DNA of 64,000 nucleotides, from the NCBI RefSeq assembly GCF_019976975.1, contig NZ_AP024630.1, positions 744,001 to 808,000 on the forward strand, given 5' to 3'. The translations under genes and the position numbers were made by a program. Within the stretch, counting starts at the first letter, position 1. Each line of letters starts with the position of its first letter. This stretch comes from Arthrobacter sp. NtRootA1. Lineage in GTDB: Bacteria > Actinomycetota > Actinomycetes > Actinomycetales > Micrococcaceae. Below are positions 44,320 to 54,133 of the stretch, one piece after another. The notes beneath the pieces were generated by a model. That model worked only from the letters and a program-made list of their open reading frames with translations, did no database searches and was not told where the DNA came from.

Positions 44320-46305
44320 GTGGCTAAATCGCAAATCAATCGTGTTGCCCTGATTGGGGCCGGCCCCCGGGGCACGAGTGTCCTTGAGCGGCTGCTCGCG
44401 AATTGGGCTGCAGGGGCCACCAGCCGTGCGAACCGGGCCGATCCAGGGTGGAGCGCACTGCACATCCATGTTGTAGATCCTTTCCCACCGGCATCCGGCC
44501 ATGTGTGGCAGCCGGAGCAGTCCAGGCTGTACCTGATGAACACACAGGCGTTCTATCCGACGCTCATCCCTGAAGATCCCAAGCTTGCGCAGCCCCTCGC
44601 GGGCGGTTCCTTCGACCAGTGGCGCGCCGCCCGACGTCGTGATGGACAGGGCCTGAATGACGCCGAAAAGGCGGAGTTGGCCACGCTCGAGTCCCACGAT
44701 TTTCCGAGCCGGGCCATATATGGAAGGTACCTGCGGCAGACTTTGGCGGAGCTGCTTCAGCGAATGCCCGACGGCGTGGAGGTCACCTTCCATGAAACGA
44801 CCGCCGTAGCGGCGCGCCCGGTCCCGGCAAGCTCAGGCACCACAGGCGGGCAAGCGTTCGACGTCGAACTGGCCGACGGCACTACGCTCACCGTCGGCTC
44901 GGTGGTCCTCGCGCTGGGGCACGTCGAGTCGCGTTTGAATCCAGAGCAGCGTGCGTTCCAACGGGCCGCCGATGAGCATGGCCTCCTCTATTTCCCGCCT
45001 GCACCGCCGGCCGACGTCGACTGGCAGCGGGTGCCGGACAACGAGCCCGTCCTGGTGCGTGGGATGGGACTGAATTTCTTCGATGTCATGGGCCAGCTGA
45101 CCGAGGGCCGCGGAGGCAAGTTCGTGCAAGCCGGCGTACCGGGAGCCGGAGTTCTCGAGTACCGGCCCTCAGGCAGGGAACCCAAGATCATCGCAGCATC
45201 CCGGCGCGGAACCCCGTACCGGGCCAAGGCTGGTTTGGCAGGGTATTACCCCAGCAGCATCACCATGAGTTACCTGACCGAGGCAGCAGTGGACCGCTTC
45301 AGGGCAGCCGGCATCCAGCCAGGATTCGACCATGACCTTTGGCCGCTCCTGCATCGTGACGCCCTGTGGGCTTACTACTCCACCCTGGCAAGGTCGCAGC
45401 CCGCCGCCATTCGCGATGCAGCGCAGTTCCTCGCGGACCTCGAGGATGCCTTGCAGCCCCACGCGCACACCACTGCCAAATGGGAAAGTGACGTCGCCGC
45501 CCTCGTGGACAAGCACGTGGTTGCCTCCCGCCGACTCAATGTCCGCGGGCTCGCTGCGCCGTTGGCTGGCCGGACGTTCGCGTCCCGCCGGGAGCTGGAC
45601 CTGGCAATAACGGCCTACCTTGACGACGACGCGCGGCGCTCTGCCCTCGGGGAAGCCGACCCCGTGAAGATGGCCATAGGAGCCCTCCACAGAGGCAGGG
45701 CGATCCTCAAGTCTGTCGTCGCGGACGGCGGAATCACGGACGAATCGTGGGTCGCTGAACTGCGGGGATGGTTCGAATCGTTTGTTGAAGGCCTTGCGAG
45801 CGGAGCCCCAGCACTGCGTTCTGAGCAGTTGGCAGCTTTGGCGCGTGCCGGCGTCGTTGGTTTCGTTGGACCCGATCCCAAGTTCAGCGTGGATAGAAGC
45901 GCCAAGGTTTTCCGGGCGGTCTCGCCTTGGGTTCACGATGGACCTGTGGAGGCGCCCACTTTGATTGAAGCGATGTCGCCAGCCAACCGAGTAGGCATCA
46001 ATATTTCCCCGCTCCTGGAACAACTCATGGCCGACGGCCTTGTGCGAACCAAAATCATGATGAGTGCCGAGGGCACGCCAGTGCAGACAACCGGACTGGA
46101 TGTGGAACCGCACCCGTACCGGCCTGTGGCGTCCAACGGCTCTCTGACGCAGGGGATGTATGTTTTGGGCCTGCAATTGTCCGCGACCCAGTGGGGAACA
46201 GCCATTGCTGCGGAGGCGCGTCCGGCAACCGGGAAGGCTTACGCCAGTGGCCAGCGAACCTTGCGGGATGCCGACGAAATCGCTCGTAGCATTCTGGGCA
46301 GTTAG
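44320..46305 (+). CDS. FAD/NAD(P)-binding protein of unknown substrate
   Basis: A 661-residue flavoprotein. The N-terminal nucleotide fold is RVALIGAGPRGTSVLERLL, an FAD_NAD(P)-binding variant in which PRG replaces the usual AGL. HIHVVDPFPPASGHVW and QSRLYLMNTQ follow, and a second Rossmann element (VLALGHVESRL) is present. The family includes proteins misnamed adenylate cyclase and some N-hydroxylase-like enzymes. The start is GTG 44320, with TTG 44314 (AGGAAG 6 nt upstream) as a good alternative. The frame reaching back to 43396 is a shadow of the peptidase gene. Confidence 0.8.
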   Translation: MAKSQINRVALIGAGPRGTSVLERLLANWAAGATSRANRADPGWSALHIHVVDPFPPASGHVWQPEQSRLYLMNTQAFYPTLIPEDPKLAQPLAGGSFDQWRAARRRDGQGLNDAEKAELATLESHDFPSRAIYGRYLRQTLAELLQRMPDGVEVTFHETTAVAARPVPASSGTTGGQAFDVELADGTTLTVGSVVLALGHVESRLNPEQRAFQRAADEHGLLYFPPAPPADVDWQRVPDNEPVLVRGMGLNFFDVMGQLTEGRGGKFVQAGVPGAGVLEYRPSGREPKIIAASRRGTPYRAKAGLAGYYPSSITMSYLTEAAVDRFRAAGIQPGFDHDLWPLLHRDALWAYYSTLARSQPAAIRDAAQFLADLEDALQPHAHTTAKWESDVAALVDKHVVASRRLNVRGLAAPLAGRTFASRRELDLAITAYLDDDARRSALGEADPVKMAIGALHRGRAILKSVVADGGITDESWVAELRGWFESFVEGLASGAPALRSEQLAALARAGVVGFVGPDPKFSVDRSAKVFRAVSPWVHDGPVEAPTLIEAMSPANRVGINISPLLEQLMADGLVRTKIMMSAEGTPVQTTGLDVEPHPYRPVASNGSLTQGMYVLGLQLSATQWGTAIAAEARPATGKAYASGQRTLRDADEIARSILGS

Positions 46306-46385
46306 CTGTCTTCGTTTGCGGTGAGTCCAACGCTTCGCTAGTGTGTGAGCTGCATCACCGGCAAAGTGGTGCGCGCTTTTGATCT

Positions 46386-46580
46386 GCGGCGGGAGAGTCC
46401 TGCCGGTACATCCCGTCAGGCGCCGTAGGAGCAAACCCTCCCCAGGAATCTCTCAGGCCCATGTACCGCCGCGGCGAGGCAACTCTGGAAAGCAGTCCGG
46501 GCATCCGGGCTCACCGAAGGTGCAAGCAGGCCCATTCCTGCGGAAACTCTCAGGTCCACGACAGAGCGGGGAGGAACCCG
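46386..46580 (+). ncRNA. Tandem glycine riboswitch
   Basis: Two consecutive glycine aptamers. The first (about 46388-46476) shows GGGAGAGTCC, GGCGCCGTAGGAGCAAACC and AATCTCTCAGGCCC. The second (about 46477-46575) shows GGCGAGGCAACTCTGGAAAG, CACCGAAGGTGCAAGCAGG and GAAACTCTCAGGTCC. Order and sequence are those of the gcvT element. It lies in the leader of the CycA-type permease gene and ends about 45 nt before its start, so cellular glycine controls uptake. The direction of control (on or off) is not decidable by eye. Confidence 0.93.
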
Positions 46581-46623
46581 AATCATCGTGGCACCCAGTG
46601 CCGCCTGAACAATGGAGTTCCTC

Positions 46624-48099
46624 TTGACGATTCAGCGCCCACCATCCTCCGACTCGCATCGAGCAGACTCACCACACCTCGAACGGCAGCTCAGTAACCG
46701 GCACATCCAGCTGATCGCGATAGGCGGTGCAATTGGCACGGGCCTGTTCATGGGCTCGGGAAAGACAATTTCTGCCGCTGGTCCGTCTGTCATTTTTGTG
46801 TACATGATCATCGGCTTCATGCTGTTCTTCGTCATGCGCGCCATGGGCGAGTTGCTCCTGAGCAACCTGAACTACAAATCCTTCAGCGACTTCGCAGCGG
46901 ACCTGCTGGGTCCCTGGGCAGGGTTCTTCACCGGCTGGACCTACTGGTTCTGCTGGGTCATTACCGGCATCGCTGACGTCATCGCGATCGCCGGGTACTC
47001 CAAGGAGCTCTGGCCTTCCCTTCCGCTCTGGGTACCCGGATTGATCACCATCGGTATCCTGCTGCTCCTGAACCTGGCTACGGTGAAAGCATTCGGCGAG
47101 ACCGAGTTCTGGTTCGCCCTCATCAAGATCGTCGCTATCGCGGCCCTCATCATCGTCGGCCTGTTCATGATTTTCAGCGGCTTCCAGTCCGACGCCGGAC
47201 CGGCCAGCTTCACCAACCTGTGGAGCCACGGTGGCTTCTTCCCCAATGAATTCATGGGCTTCGTCGCCGGTTTCCAGATCGCCGTCTTCGCTTTCGTCGG
47301 CATTGAACTGGTAGGCACCACGGCCGCCGAGGCCAAGGACCCGGAGAAGAACCTGCCCAAGGCCATCAACTCGATCCCGATCCGCGTGCTGCTCTTTTAT
47401 GTGGGCGCCCTCATCATCCTGATGTCCGTCACCCCGTGGACCCAGTTCGCGGCTGGACACAGCCCCTTCATTGCCATGTTCTCCCTGGCCGGACTGGGTG
47501 CTGCCGCCACCATCGTCAACCTGGTGGTGCTCAGTTCTGCGATGTCCTCCGCCAACTCCGGCATCTACTCCACGTCCCGCATGGTTTACGGCCTGGCTAA
47601 GGAAGGCGACGCCCCAGCTGTGTTCGGCGCGCTCTCAGGACGCAAAGTACCCCGCAACGCCCTGTTCCTTTCCTGCGTCCTGCTGCTGTCCGGCGTCGTT
47701 CTCATGTATGCAGGGCAGGACATCGGCAAGGCGTTCGACATGGTGACCACGGTGTCTGCTGTCTGCTTCGTGTTCGTGTGGTCCATCATCCTGGCCAGCT
47801 ACCTTGCGTTCCGCAAGCGGCGGCCACACCTGCATGATTCTTCGGCGTTCAAAATGCCCGGCGGCGTGGTGATGGTGTGGGTGGTCTTCGCATTCTTTGC
47901 CTTCGTGCTCTGGACCCTGACCACGCAGCCGGACACTTTTGCTGCGCTGCTGGCTACGCCGCTGTGGTTCGTGATTCTGGGGGTGGCCTGGTCCATCCTG
48001 CGTCGTCGGCCTGCGCATCTGGTTCGCTACGAGGAGTTCCAAGCGGAGCTTGAGAAAGACGCCAAGCGAGCGGAAGAGCCCGAGCTCGCAAAGAAGTAG
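46624..48099 (+). CDS. cycA: Amino acid permease, D-serine/D-alanine/glycine transporter type
   Basis: A 491-residue APC-family proton symporter with 12 helices. Helix 1 is IQLIAIGGAIGTGLFMGSG, typical of CycA/AroP/GabP permeases. Helix 3 region NYKSFSDFAADLLGPWAGFF and FVGIELVGTTAAEAKDPE also fit. The TTG at 46624 has GGAG 6-7 nt upstream and yields MTIQRPP; an ATG at 46612 without ribosome site is the alternative. The glycine riboswitch just upstream makes glycine (and D-Ala/D-Ser) the likely substrate. Confidence 0.9.
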   Translation: MTIQRPPSSDSHRADSPHLERQLSNRHIQLIAIGGAIGTGLFMGSGKTISAAGPSVIFVYMIIGFMLFFVMRAMGELLLSNLNYKSFSDFAADLLGPWAGFFTGWTYWFCWVITGIADVIAIAGYSKELWPSLPLWVPGLITIGILLLLNLATVKAFGETEFWFALIKIVAIAALIIVGLFMIFSGFQSDAGPASFTNLWSHGGFFPNEFMGFVAGFQIAVFAFVGIELVGTTAAEAKDPEKNLPKAINSIPIRVLLFYVGALIILMSVTPWTQFAAGHSPFIAMFSLAGLGAAATIVNLVVLSSAMSSANSGIYSTSRMVYGLAKEGDAPAVFGALSGRKVPRNALFLSCVLLLSGVVLMYAGQDIGKAFDMVTTVSAVCFVFVWSIILASYLAFRKRRPHLHDSSAFKMPGGVVMVWVVFAFFAFVLWTLTTQPDTFAALLATPLWFVILGVAWSILRRRPAHLVRYEEFQAELEKDAKRAEEPELAKK

Positions 48100-48107
48100 C
48101 TGCCAAA

Positions 48108-48155
48108 CCCCAGGGGGGCACCTCACGATTCATCACCGTGAGGTGCCCCCTGGGG
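48108..48155. terminator. Bidirectional terminator
   Basis: Arms CCCCAGGGGGGCACCTCACG (48108-48127) and CGTGAGGTGCCCCCTGGGG (48137-48155) pair over 19 bp with one bulged G. The hairpin lies between the convergent permease and nuclease genes. Confidence 0.85.
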
Positions 48156-48176
48156 CAGCCTAAGGAAAGGGGCTGT

Positions 48177-51100
48177 TTAGCCCCTCAGGCACTTTTGATA
48201 CTCCAGCCACGCCCACGCGTAGCGGAGCCAGCCCACGAGGTCGTACCACGTAGACGGTTTGACCGGCGGAGTGCACTGCGGCGGGTTGGGCCCGCTATCA
48301 GCTACCTGAACACTAACCTTCACCACGGTTCCACTCTCGACGGCGGTCAGTACCAAGGTGCCGGTACCTGCAGCTGCCGCAGCGGGAACCTTGAGGTCCA
48401 CCGTGGCTGCTCCTGCCGTTACTGGAACCGATCCAAGCGGCACTGCTGCGCCCTTGCTGTCCACGAAGATCGCATTGAGGGTGTTGTTGGCCGGGCTGCC
48501 GATCGAGGTGAGATTCAGCTTGGAGATAGCGAGTGTCATGGGCTCACCTGCTTTGACCTCTGTGGCGGTGGTGTTAACCACGGCAACTGACCGGCGCGCG
48601 AAGTCCGGCGACACGGGGTTGTGCTCACGGAGGTACTTGATCCACGCATCGCGGTCCACCAGGCCGGTGTCCTTCGTGTTGGTGCCTTCCTTGAAGATCC
48701 GGAAGTTGTCGCCTCCCGTCGCCAGGAAGCTGAAGGTCCCAATTCTGTATTGCTTCGCCGGGTCCATCACGGTCCCGTTCACCCAGATGCCGGTGATGCG
48801 GTCCCCTGCAGGGCGGCCGGCGTCATAGGTGTAGTTGACGTTCTTGGAGAGTCCCAGCTGCTGGTAGGGGCGGCTGGGAATAGTTCCGTCAACGTTGGTC
48901 TGCCACTGCTGCTCAAGAAGGGTCTTGAACTGGGCGCCAGTGAGGGATGTAGTCCACAGGTTGTTCACGAACGGCAGGACCGCATTGGCCTCTGCGTAGG
49001 TGATGGTGCCGTCCGGGGCGTAGTAGAGCTCGTTGCGCAGGCCGCCGGGGTTTACGACGCCAATCTCCGCCGCGCCCAGTTCGGGCGCCTTGAGCGTGTC
49101 CACCAGGGAGTCCGCTACCAGGTTTCCGAGGGTGGATTCGCTCGCGCGGTCGTCCCGCTTGGGGGCACCTCCAAGCGGATCCGGCGTGAAGGCGGTGGTG
49201 ATATCAGCTGTCACTGCGCCAACAGGCTGGTTCCCTATCACGGCGGCCTCGGCCAGTGCCTTATCCACGATCGCCTTTACCGTCGCCACCCGGGGATACG
49301 CGGCAGCCAGGCTTTCTGAAGTCTCCGTGGTCCGGTCCACGACGGCGGCCTTATAGCCCGTCACGGATTTCGTAGCGGTATCGACCGTGAGAGTCACGCT
49401 TCCCACGTTTTCGCCGTAGTTGCCGGTCTGCACAATGGGACGGGTTTTGCCGGTGGATTGGCCGTTGGCATCCAGCAAGGGTGCGTCCCAGGCATACTCC
49501 TTGTGGGTGTGTCCGGTAAAGATGGCGGCCACGTCAGGGCTGGTCTCGTTGACGAGCTTGGCGAACGGGCCGCCGGCTGCGACTTCCTGCTCCAGTGTGG
49601 CACCCTCCGGTGTGCCCGATGCTGCGCCGTCGTGGTTCTCCACAATGATCAGGTCCGCCGCGTTCTCCGACTTGATCTTGGCGGCTACGCGGTTGATGGA
49701 TTCAACAGGATCTCCGAATTCGAGATCCGTGATTCCCGCCGGGGTCACCAACGACGGAACTTCCTGCGTGACGGTGCCGATGACGGCCACCCGCAGGCCG
49801 TTCATATCCAGGACCTTGTACTCCGGCAGTACCGGAGTCTTGGTGCCCTTCTGGTAAACGTTCGCGCCCAGGTAGGCAAACTTCGCGTTGGTACCGTCGG
49901 CGATGACGCGATCGCGCAGGTCCTGCCACCCGCCGTCGAACTCGTGGTTACCTACTGCGGAAGCCCGAAGCTCCAGCGCGTTCAGGACATCGATGGTTGG
50001 TTGGTCCTTCGCAACCGAGGAAGCGAAAAGTGAAGCGCCGATGTTGTCCCCGGCAGAAATGAAGGCTGTTGCGCCGGGGGCGGCCGCAGCGCGGAGCTTC
50101 TCCACAGTGCCGGCGAAGAGGACAGTGTTGGAGTCGATCCGGCCGTGGAAGTCGTTGATGCCCAGGAACTGCAGGTCAACAGTGGCCGGCACATCCGATC
50201 CCAAGTTCATGCCCACCACCACAGGATCGTGGTCGCTGGCACGGAACTCGTCCCCTGCATAGTAGTTGGTGACATTGTTGTTATACCTGCTGTATTCCAG
50301 CGCCACGGACTCCACAGAGTTGATGTTCCAAATGTCGGTTCCCGTGACTATCCCGGCTGCTGCCGGGGAAGCAAGGATGTGGTCCAGCGAGCCCACCATG
50401 CCACCGAAGAGGTAGGAATGCTTGCCGGTACCAGCTTCGAGGTCGGCGTAGCCTGCGCCGGTCAGGACATTGATGGGGTCTTCCTTGGCATAGGCGTTGA
50501 AGTCGCCGATCAGGAAGACCTTGTCCGTGCCTTTGGAGGCTTGGAGGTCCTTGGAGAAGGCGAGGAGTGATTTAGCCTGCTCTGTGCGGGCAATGTTCGA
50601 GGCGCCCTGGCCCTTGTCCGTGTCATCCGGGGTGGCAGCGGAACCCTTGGACTTGAAGTGGTTTACGATCGCGATGAACTTCTTGTCTTCGTCCGCGCCG
50701 ATCGGCTTGAAGACCTGCGCGAGCGGTTTGCGGGCGCTTGCAAAGGCCACGGTGTCGTTGTGGATGATTGACTCCCCGACCGGCTCGGCTACCGCCTTCT
50801 TGTAAATGAACGCGGTGCGGACCATATCCTCATCGCTTGGAGGGGGAGCGTTTGCGGGTGTCCGCACGTAGTCCCATACGCCCGGCGCCTTCACGTTGAG
50901 GGCGTCCACGAGCTTGGACAGGGCGTCATCACGGTTCTTGCCGAACTGGGCGGAGTTCTCTATTTCCTCAAGGGATACGACGTCCGCACCGGCCTTGGTT
51001 ATCGCAGCGACGATCTTGCTCTGCTGGCGTTGGAGGTTCTCAGCATTGGCAGCGCCGCGGGCATTGCAACCTTCCTTGACCGTGATCGGATTCCCGTCCC

Positions 51101-52709
51101 GGTCGGTGTAAAAAATGCAGCCGCTGAGCTGATCGCCGGTGGTGGTGAAGTAGTTCAGCACATTGAAGGAGACAAGCTTTAGGTTTCCGCCGACGTCAGC
51201 GGGGCCGTCCGGGCGGGAAGCGGAGAAACTTGCAGGCTGCACAGTGTCCGCATTCGTGGGAGTCAGCGCTGTGAGGGGCTGGAATTTCCACGAATTATTG
51301 CCGTAGCCCAGGATCACATCGGTCCGGAACCGGGCGGGGGAGCCTACCCGAACAGGATCGGATGTAGTCAAGTAAGGGAGCTGCTGGGCCTTGGTGGTGG
51401 CGTCCTTGAGGAAGTTGGTGGATGCGCCGTCGTCGAGCTTGATGGCACGGAGGGCGTTCTCTGCCACCACGCCGGCATATTCTGGCGAACCATAGGTCGC
51501 GACCGCCGTCGGCTGCACTAACGGCGATGTCCCGGCCGCGAGGCCGATTTCGCCATACTGGCTCAGCGAATAGTTGTCTGTCACGGTGTAAGGGCCTTGT
51601 GGGGCGACGAGCATGCCCTCAAGGGCTTCGCGCGCCGCCTCGTTGGCGGGCATCTCGAATGCAGTGGGCTTTACCTCCGGCGCAGCTTCGCTCAGTTTCT
51701 GTAGGCCGGCAGCCTCAACCGTGAGCTGTGTCTGGTTGGCGAACTCGCTGACCACCCCCGTGAGTTCCACGTAGTCGCCGGGCTGCACCGTTCCCGTCGT
51801 CGCGGTGGAGTAGATGAACAAAGCGTCCGACGCCGTCCTGGCCGCCCCTGCATCCTCCCCGCCGCTTCCCGGGGTCTGGACGTAGTAGCCGTTGAAACCG
51901 CCCGTAGCGTACACGGCAGTTACTTTGCCACGGGTGGTTACGGTGCTGCCGACGAGCGGACTTGCCGTGCTGGTTCCCTGGATTTCGGCGATCGTCTTGA
52001 ACCCGGGGGCCGGCTCGGGTTCAGTGGGCGGAGTTCCGCCGGCGGACGCCGTGGGCGTGATGGTGGCGCTCAAGCTGAAGTCGGCAGCATTGGAGCCGGT
52101 ATCCACACCGTTGCTCCGATTGAGGCTTCTGACGTCAGTGTTGCCCGTGGGCGCAGTTGCTGCCGAAGTTTCGAAAGTGTTTGATGCGCCGTAGCCCAGG
52201 AGATCCGCTATGGCGGCATTGTCCGTCACTGAGCCCACGCCGAGCGGAGAAACTGCGTTGCTCTGCTTCGCCAGGACCAACGTGCCGGCAGTTCCACCCG
52301 GGTTCAAGGTTCCGGTGGCCTGCAGATCCGGGGTGGGCAGGGCGGGTGCCGTGGAGGTGCCGCTGTTCGTAGCCCCTTGGATCAGGTAATAGCCCTTGGC
52401 CGGGATGCTGCCGGTGAGGGGAGTGATTCCCGTGGGCGCTCCCGTGGCGGTTGCAGACCGGTACTGTAGCGACCACCCTGCCAGGCTGACGGAAGTGTCC
52501 GAGGAGTTGTAGAGCTCTACGAACTTGTTCTTGAAAGCAGAGCCGCTGCTGCCTCCGCTTAGATAGGCCTCATTGATGATTACTGCGGAGTTGCCGGGCG
52601 GCGATCCAGGATCGTCGGCGGCAATTGCGGGAACGGCTGTCAGCGGGGCAGCAAGTAAACCAACCGAAAGGGCTGCTCCAGCTGCTGTTTTCCAGTGTTT
52701 TTTGTGCAT
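48177..52709 (-). CDS. Secreted ExeM/NucH-type nuclease fused to a 5'-nucleotidase
   Basis: A 1510-residue exported multidomain enzyme. A signal peptide (KTAAGAALSVGLLAAPLTAV, cut near PAIAADD) is followed by a lamin-tail domain (about 40-160), an OB-like domain (about 230-340), and an endonuclease/exonuclease/phosphatase domain (about 505-835, LVSFNVLNYF, NHFKSKGS, SDHDPVVVGMN). A metallophosphoesterase/5'-nucleotidase follows (about 845-1360, FLGINDFHGRID, VGNHEFDGG, FTGHTHKEY, NPGGLRNELYY). A C-terminal Ig-like segment and Trp/Tyr-rich tail end it. It would degrade extracellular DNA to nucleosides and phosphate. No LPxTG anchor is seen. Confidence 0.93.
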   Translation of the reverse strand: MHKKHWKTAAGAALSVGLLAAPLTAVPAIAADDPGSPPGNSAVIINEAYLSGGSSGSAFKNKFVELYNSSDTSVSLAGWSLQYRSATATGAPTGITPLTGSIPAKGYYLIQGATNSGTSTAPALPTPDLQATGTLNPGGTAGTLVLAKQSNAVSPLGVGSVTDNAAIADLLGYGASNTFETSAATAPTGNTDVRSLNRSNGVDTGSNAADFSLSATITPTASAGGTPPTEPEPAPGFKTIAEIQGTSTASPLVGSTVTTRGKVTAVYATGGFNGYYVQTPGSGGEDAGAARTASDALFIYSTATTGTVQPGDYVELTGVVSEFANQTQLTVEAAGLQKLSEAAPEVKPTAFEMPANEAAREALEGMLVAPQGPYTVTDNYSLSQYGEIGLAAGTSPLVQPTAVATYGSPEYAGVVAENALRAIKLDDGASTNFLKDATTKAQQLPYLTTSDPVRVGSPARFRTDVILGYGNNSWKFQPLTALTPTNADTVQPASFSASRPDGPADVGGNLKLVSFNVLNYFTTTGDQLSGCIFYTDRDGNPITVKEGCNARGAANAENLQRQQSKIVAAITKAGADVVSLEEIENSAQFGKNRDDALSKLVDALNVKAPGVWDYVRTPANAPPPSDEDMVRTAFIYKKAVAEPVGESIIHNDTVAFASARKPLAQVFKPIGADEDKKFIAIVNHFKSKGSAATPDDTDKGQGASNIARTEQAKSLLAFSKDLQASKGTDKVFLIGDFNAYAKEDPINVLTGAGYADLEAGTGKHSYLFGGMVGSLDHILASPAAAGIVTGTDIWNINSVESVALEYSRYNNNVTNYYAGDEFRASDHDPVVVGMNLGSDVPATVDLQFLGINDFHGRIDSNTVLFAGTVEKLRAAAAPGATAFISAGDNIGASLFASSVAKDQPTIDVLNALELRASAVGNHEFDGGWQDLRDRVIADGTNAKFAYLGANVYQKGTKTPVLPEYKVLDMNGLRVAVIGTVTQEVPSLVTPAGITDLEFGDPVESINRVAAKIKSENAADLIIVENHDGAASGTPEGATLEQEVAAGGPFAKLVNETSPDVAAIFTGHTHKEYAWDAPLLDANGQSTGKTRPIVQTGNYGENVGSVTLTVDTATKSVTGYKAAVVDRTTETSESLAAAYPRVATVKAIVDKALAEAAVIGNQPVGAVTADITTAFTPDPLGGAPKRDDRASESTLGNLVADSLVDTLKAPELGAAEIGVVNPGGLRNELYYAPDGTITYAEANAVLPFVNNLWTTSLTGAQFKTLLEQQWQTNVDGTIPSRPYQQLGLSKNVNYTYDAGRPAGDRITGIWVNGTVMDPAKQYRIGTFSFLATGGDNFRIFKEGTNTKDTGLVDRDAWIKYLREHNPVSPDFARRSVAVVNTTATEVKAGEPMTLAISKLNLTSIGSPANNTLNAIFVDSKGAAVPLGSVPVTAGAATVDLKVPAAAAAGTGTLVLTAVESGTVVKVSVQVADSGPNPPQCTPPVKPSTWYDLVGWLRYAWAWLEYQKCLRG

Positions 52710-52932
52710 CCGCTCTAACTTTCATTAGGGGCCCTGTGGGGCTCTTTGGACTACGCCCGCTTTCTTGTGAAGTGGGCGATATGCCGGAAGTTACTCCGGG
52801 TAAACCTGGGTATCGGGCATAGCAGAACACGTCGGAATGAACAGGAAGTGGACCAGTGGTGGATGGAGGACGCCCGGATCCTGCCGGCTGCCTCGGGTCA
52901 GGAGACAGCCGCAGGAACCGGAGGTGCACGGG

Positions 52933-53718
52933 TTAGCTGGCAGGCGCCATGCTTTGGATCACCTTGAAGGCGGCACCTGTAGGGTCCGACAACGTGGCCA
53001 GCCGTCCAAAGGGGGTATCTTCTGCTGCCTGCAGGACGGTAGCGCCCAGAGTTACGGCCCGTTCCACTGTGGCGTCAGTATCGTCCACCGCGAAGTACAC
53101 GCTCCACATGGACGGAACCTGGTCCGGGAGGAAACCGGCAGCGTCCATAATGCCGGCCTTGGCATCGTCACCAGCGCCCAACGTGGTGTAGCGGAACTCG
53201 GGCGTATCGCTCATGACGGCAGTTTCCCAACCGAAGACGCTCTGGTAGAAGCTGACTGCTGACTCGTAGTCCTTCGCGAGTAGTTCGTGCCATGCCGGGG
53301 CGCCGGATTCGGCAGCCACCTCATAACCCTTCATTTCACCGAACTGCCAGGCCCCGATTGCAGCTCCTGAAGAGTCGCCATACATGGCCATGCTGCCCTG
53401 TTCAGGAACTTCCATGGGCTCCAGGAGGACTTGGCCACCATGGGCGGCAGCTGCCTCAGTGGTGGCTTTGATGTCGTCCGTGCGCAGGTACGTCGACCAC
53501 ACATCAGGCATGGCACCCATGTCTGCCTGTTTCTGCATGATGCCCGCAACCATGCGTCCATCTTTGGAAGCTGTGATGTAGCCGCCGTACTTCTCCTGGT
53601 CGCCCGTCTCGTAAGTCCAGCCAAAGAGTGCGCTGTAGAAGGACTTGGCTTTTTCCGTATCGGATGTCATCAAATCAATCCAGCACGGGGCGCCGGGGGT
53701 GATGTCAGGCGTAGGCAT
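52933..53718 (-). CDS. Two-domain VOC (glyoxalase/bleomycin-resistance fold) protein
   Basis: A 261-residue cytosolic protein with two vicinal-oxygen-chelate modules (about 8-125 and 135-258), each starting PCWIDLMTSDTEKAKSFYSA- or PAWHELLAKDYESAVSFYQS-like. Similar tandem proteins in Actinobacteria are annotated as glyoxalase-like or hydroxylases; function is unknown. ATG 53718 has AGGAG 8 nt upstream; the upstream extension to 53793 is unnecessary. Confidence 0.85.
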   Translation of the reverse strand: MPTPDITPGAPCWIDLMTSDTEKAKSFYSALFGWTYETGDQEKYGGYITASKDGRMVAGIMQKQADMGAMPDVWSTYLRTDDIKATTEAAAAHGGQVLLEPMEVPEQGSMAMYGDSSGAAIGAWQFGEMKGYEVAAESGAPAWHELLAKDYESAVSFYQSVFGWETAVMSDTPEFRYTTLGAGDDAKAGIMDAAGFLPDQVPSMWSVYFAVDDTDATVERAVTLGATVLQAAEDTPFGRLATLSDPTGAAFKVIQSMAPAS

Positions 53719-53907
53719 AAGTGAGGCTCCTGTGTTCGTTCCGCGGCGGAAGCTACGGCTGTTTATGGGCGGTTGCGAGGACAAGCAGAACACTATGCGG
53801 GGGCTATGACAGTTTCAATGATTTTCTGGGTGTCAGTTCTCAGATCCGGATGGCAGCCCAACTTCTGGCCCGGTTTGAAGCCCGAGATGCCCCGGGTGTT
53901 AAGCCAA

Positions 53908-53939
53908 AAATGCCCCGGGTTCGTAGACCCGGGGCATTT
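53908..53939 (-). terminator. Terminator of tRNA-Ser(UGA)
   Basis: A 13-bp stem AAATGCCCCGGGT / ACCCGGGGCATTT with a 6-nt loop lies 5 bp beyond the tRNA on its strand, followed by TTGGCTT. A partial duplicate of the left arm (GATGCCCCGGGT) precedes it at 53886-53897. Confidence 0.8.
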
Positions 53940-53944
53940 GCTGG

Positions 53945-54032
53945 CGGAAGGTAAGGGATTTGAACCCTTGGTACGGGGTTACCGCACACTGGTTTTCAAG
54001 ACCAGCTCCTTAGGCCGCTCGGACAACCTTCC
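53945..54032 (-). tRNA. tRNA-Ser (anticodon UGA)
   Basis: An 88-nt type II tRNA. Acceptor GGAAGGT pairs with ACCTTCC. The anticodon stem CTGGT/ACCAG closes loop CTTGAAA with anticodon TGA. The long variable arm and T loop TTCAAAT are present. CCA is not encoded. Confidence 0.95.
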
Positions 54033-54133
54033 CTGCCTAGTAGTGTTTCATAGGGAGTTGGCTGTTCCAAAACATCACGTGCTCCAGTCCCTGCCCCGGG
54101 CCTGGATTACAAGCAAGAAACCGGGAGTTCGTC

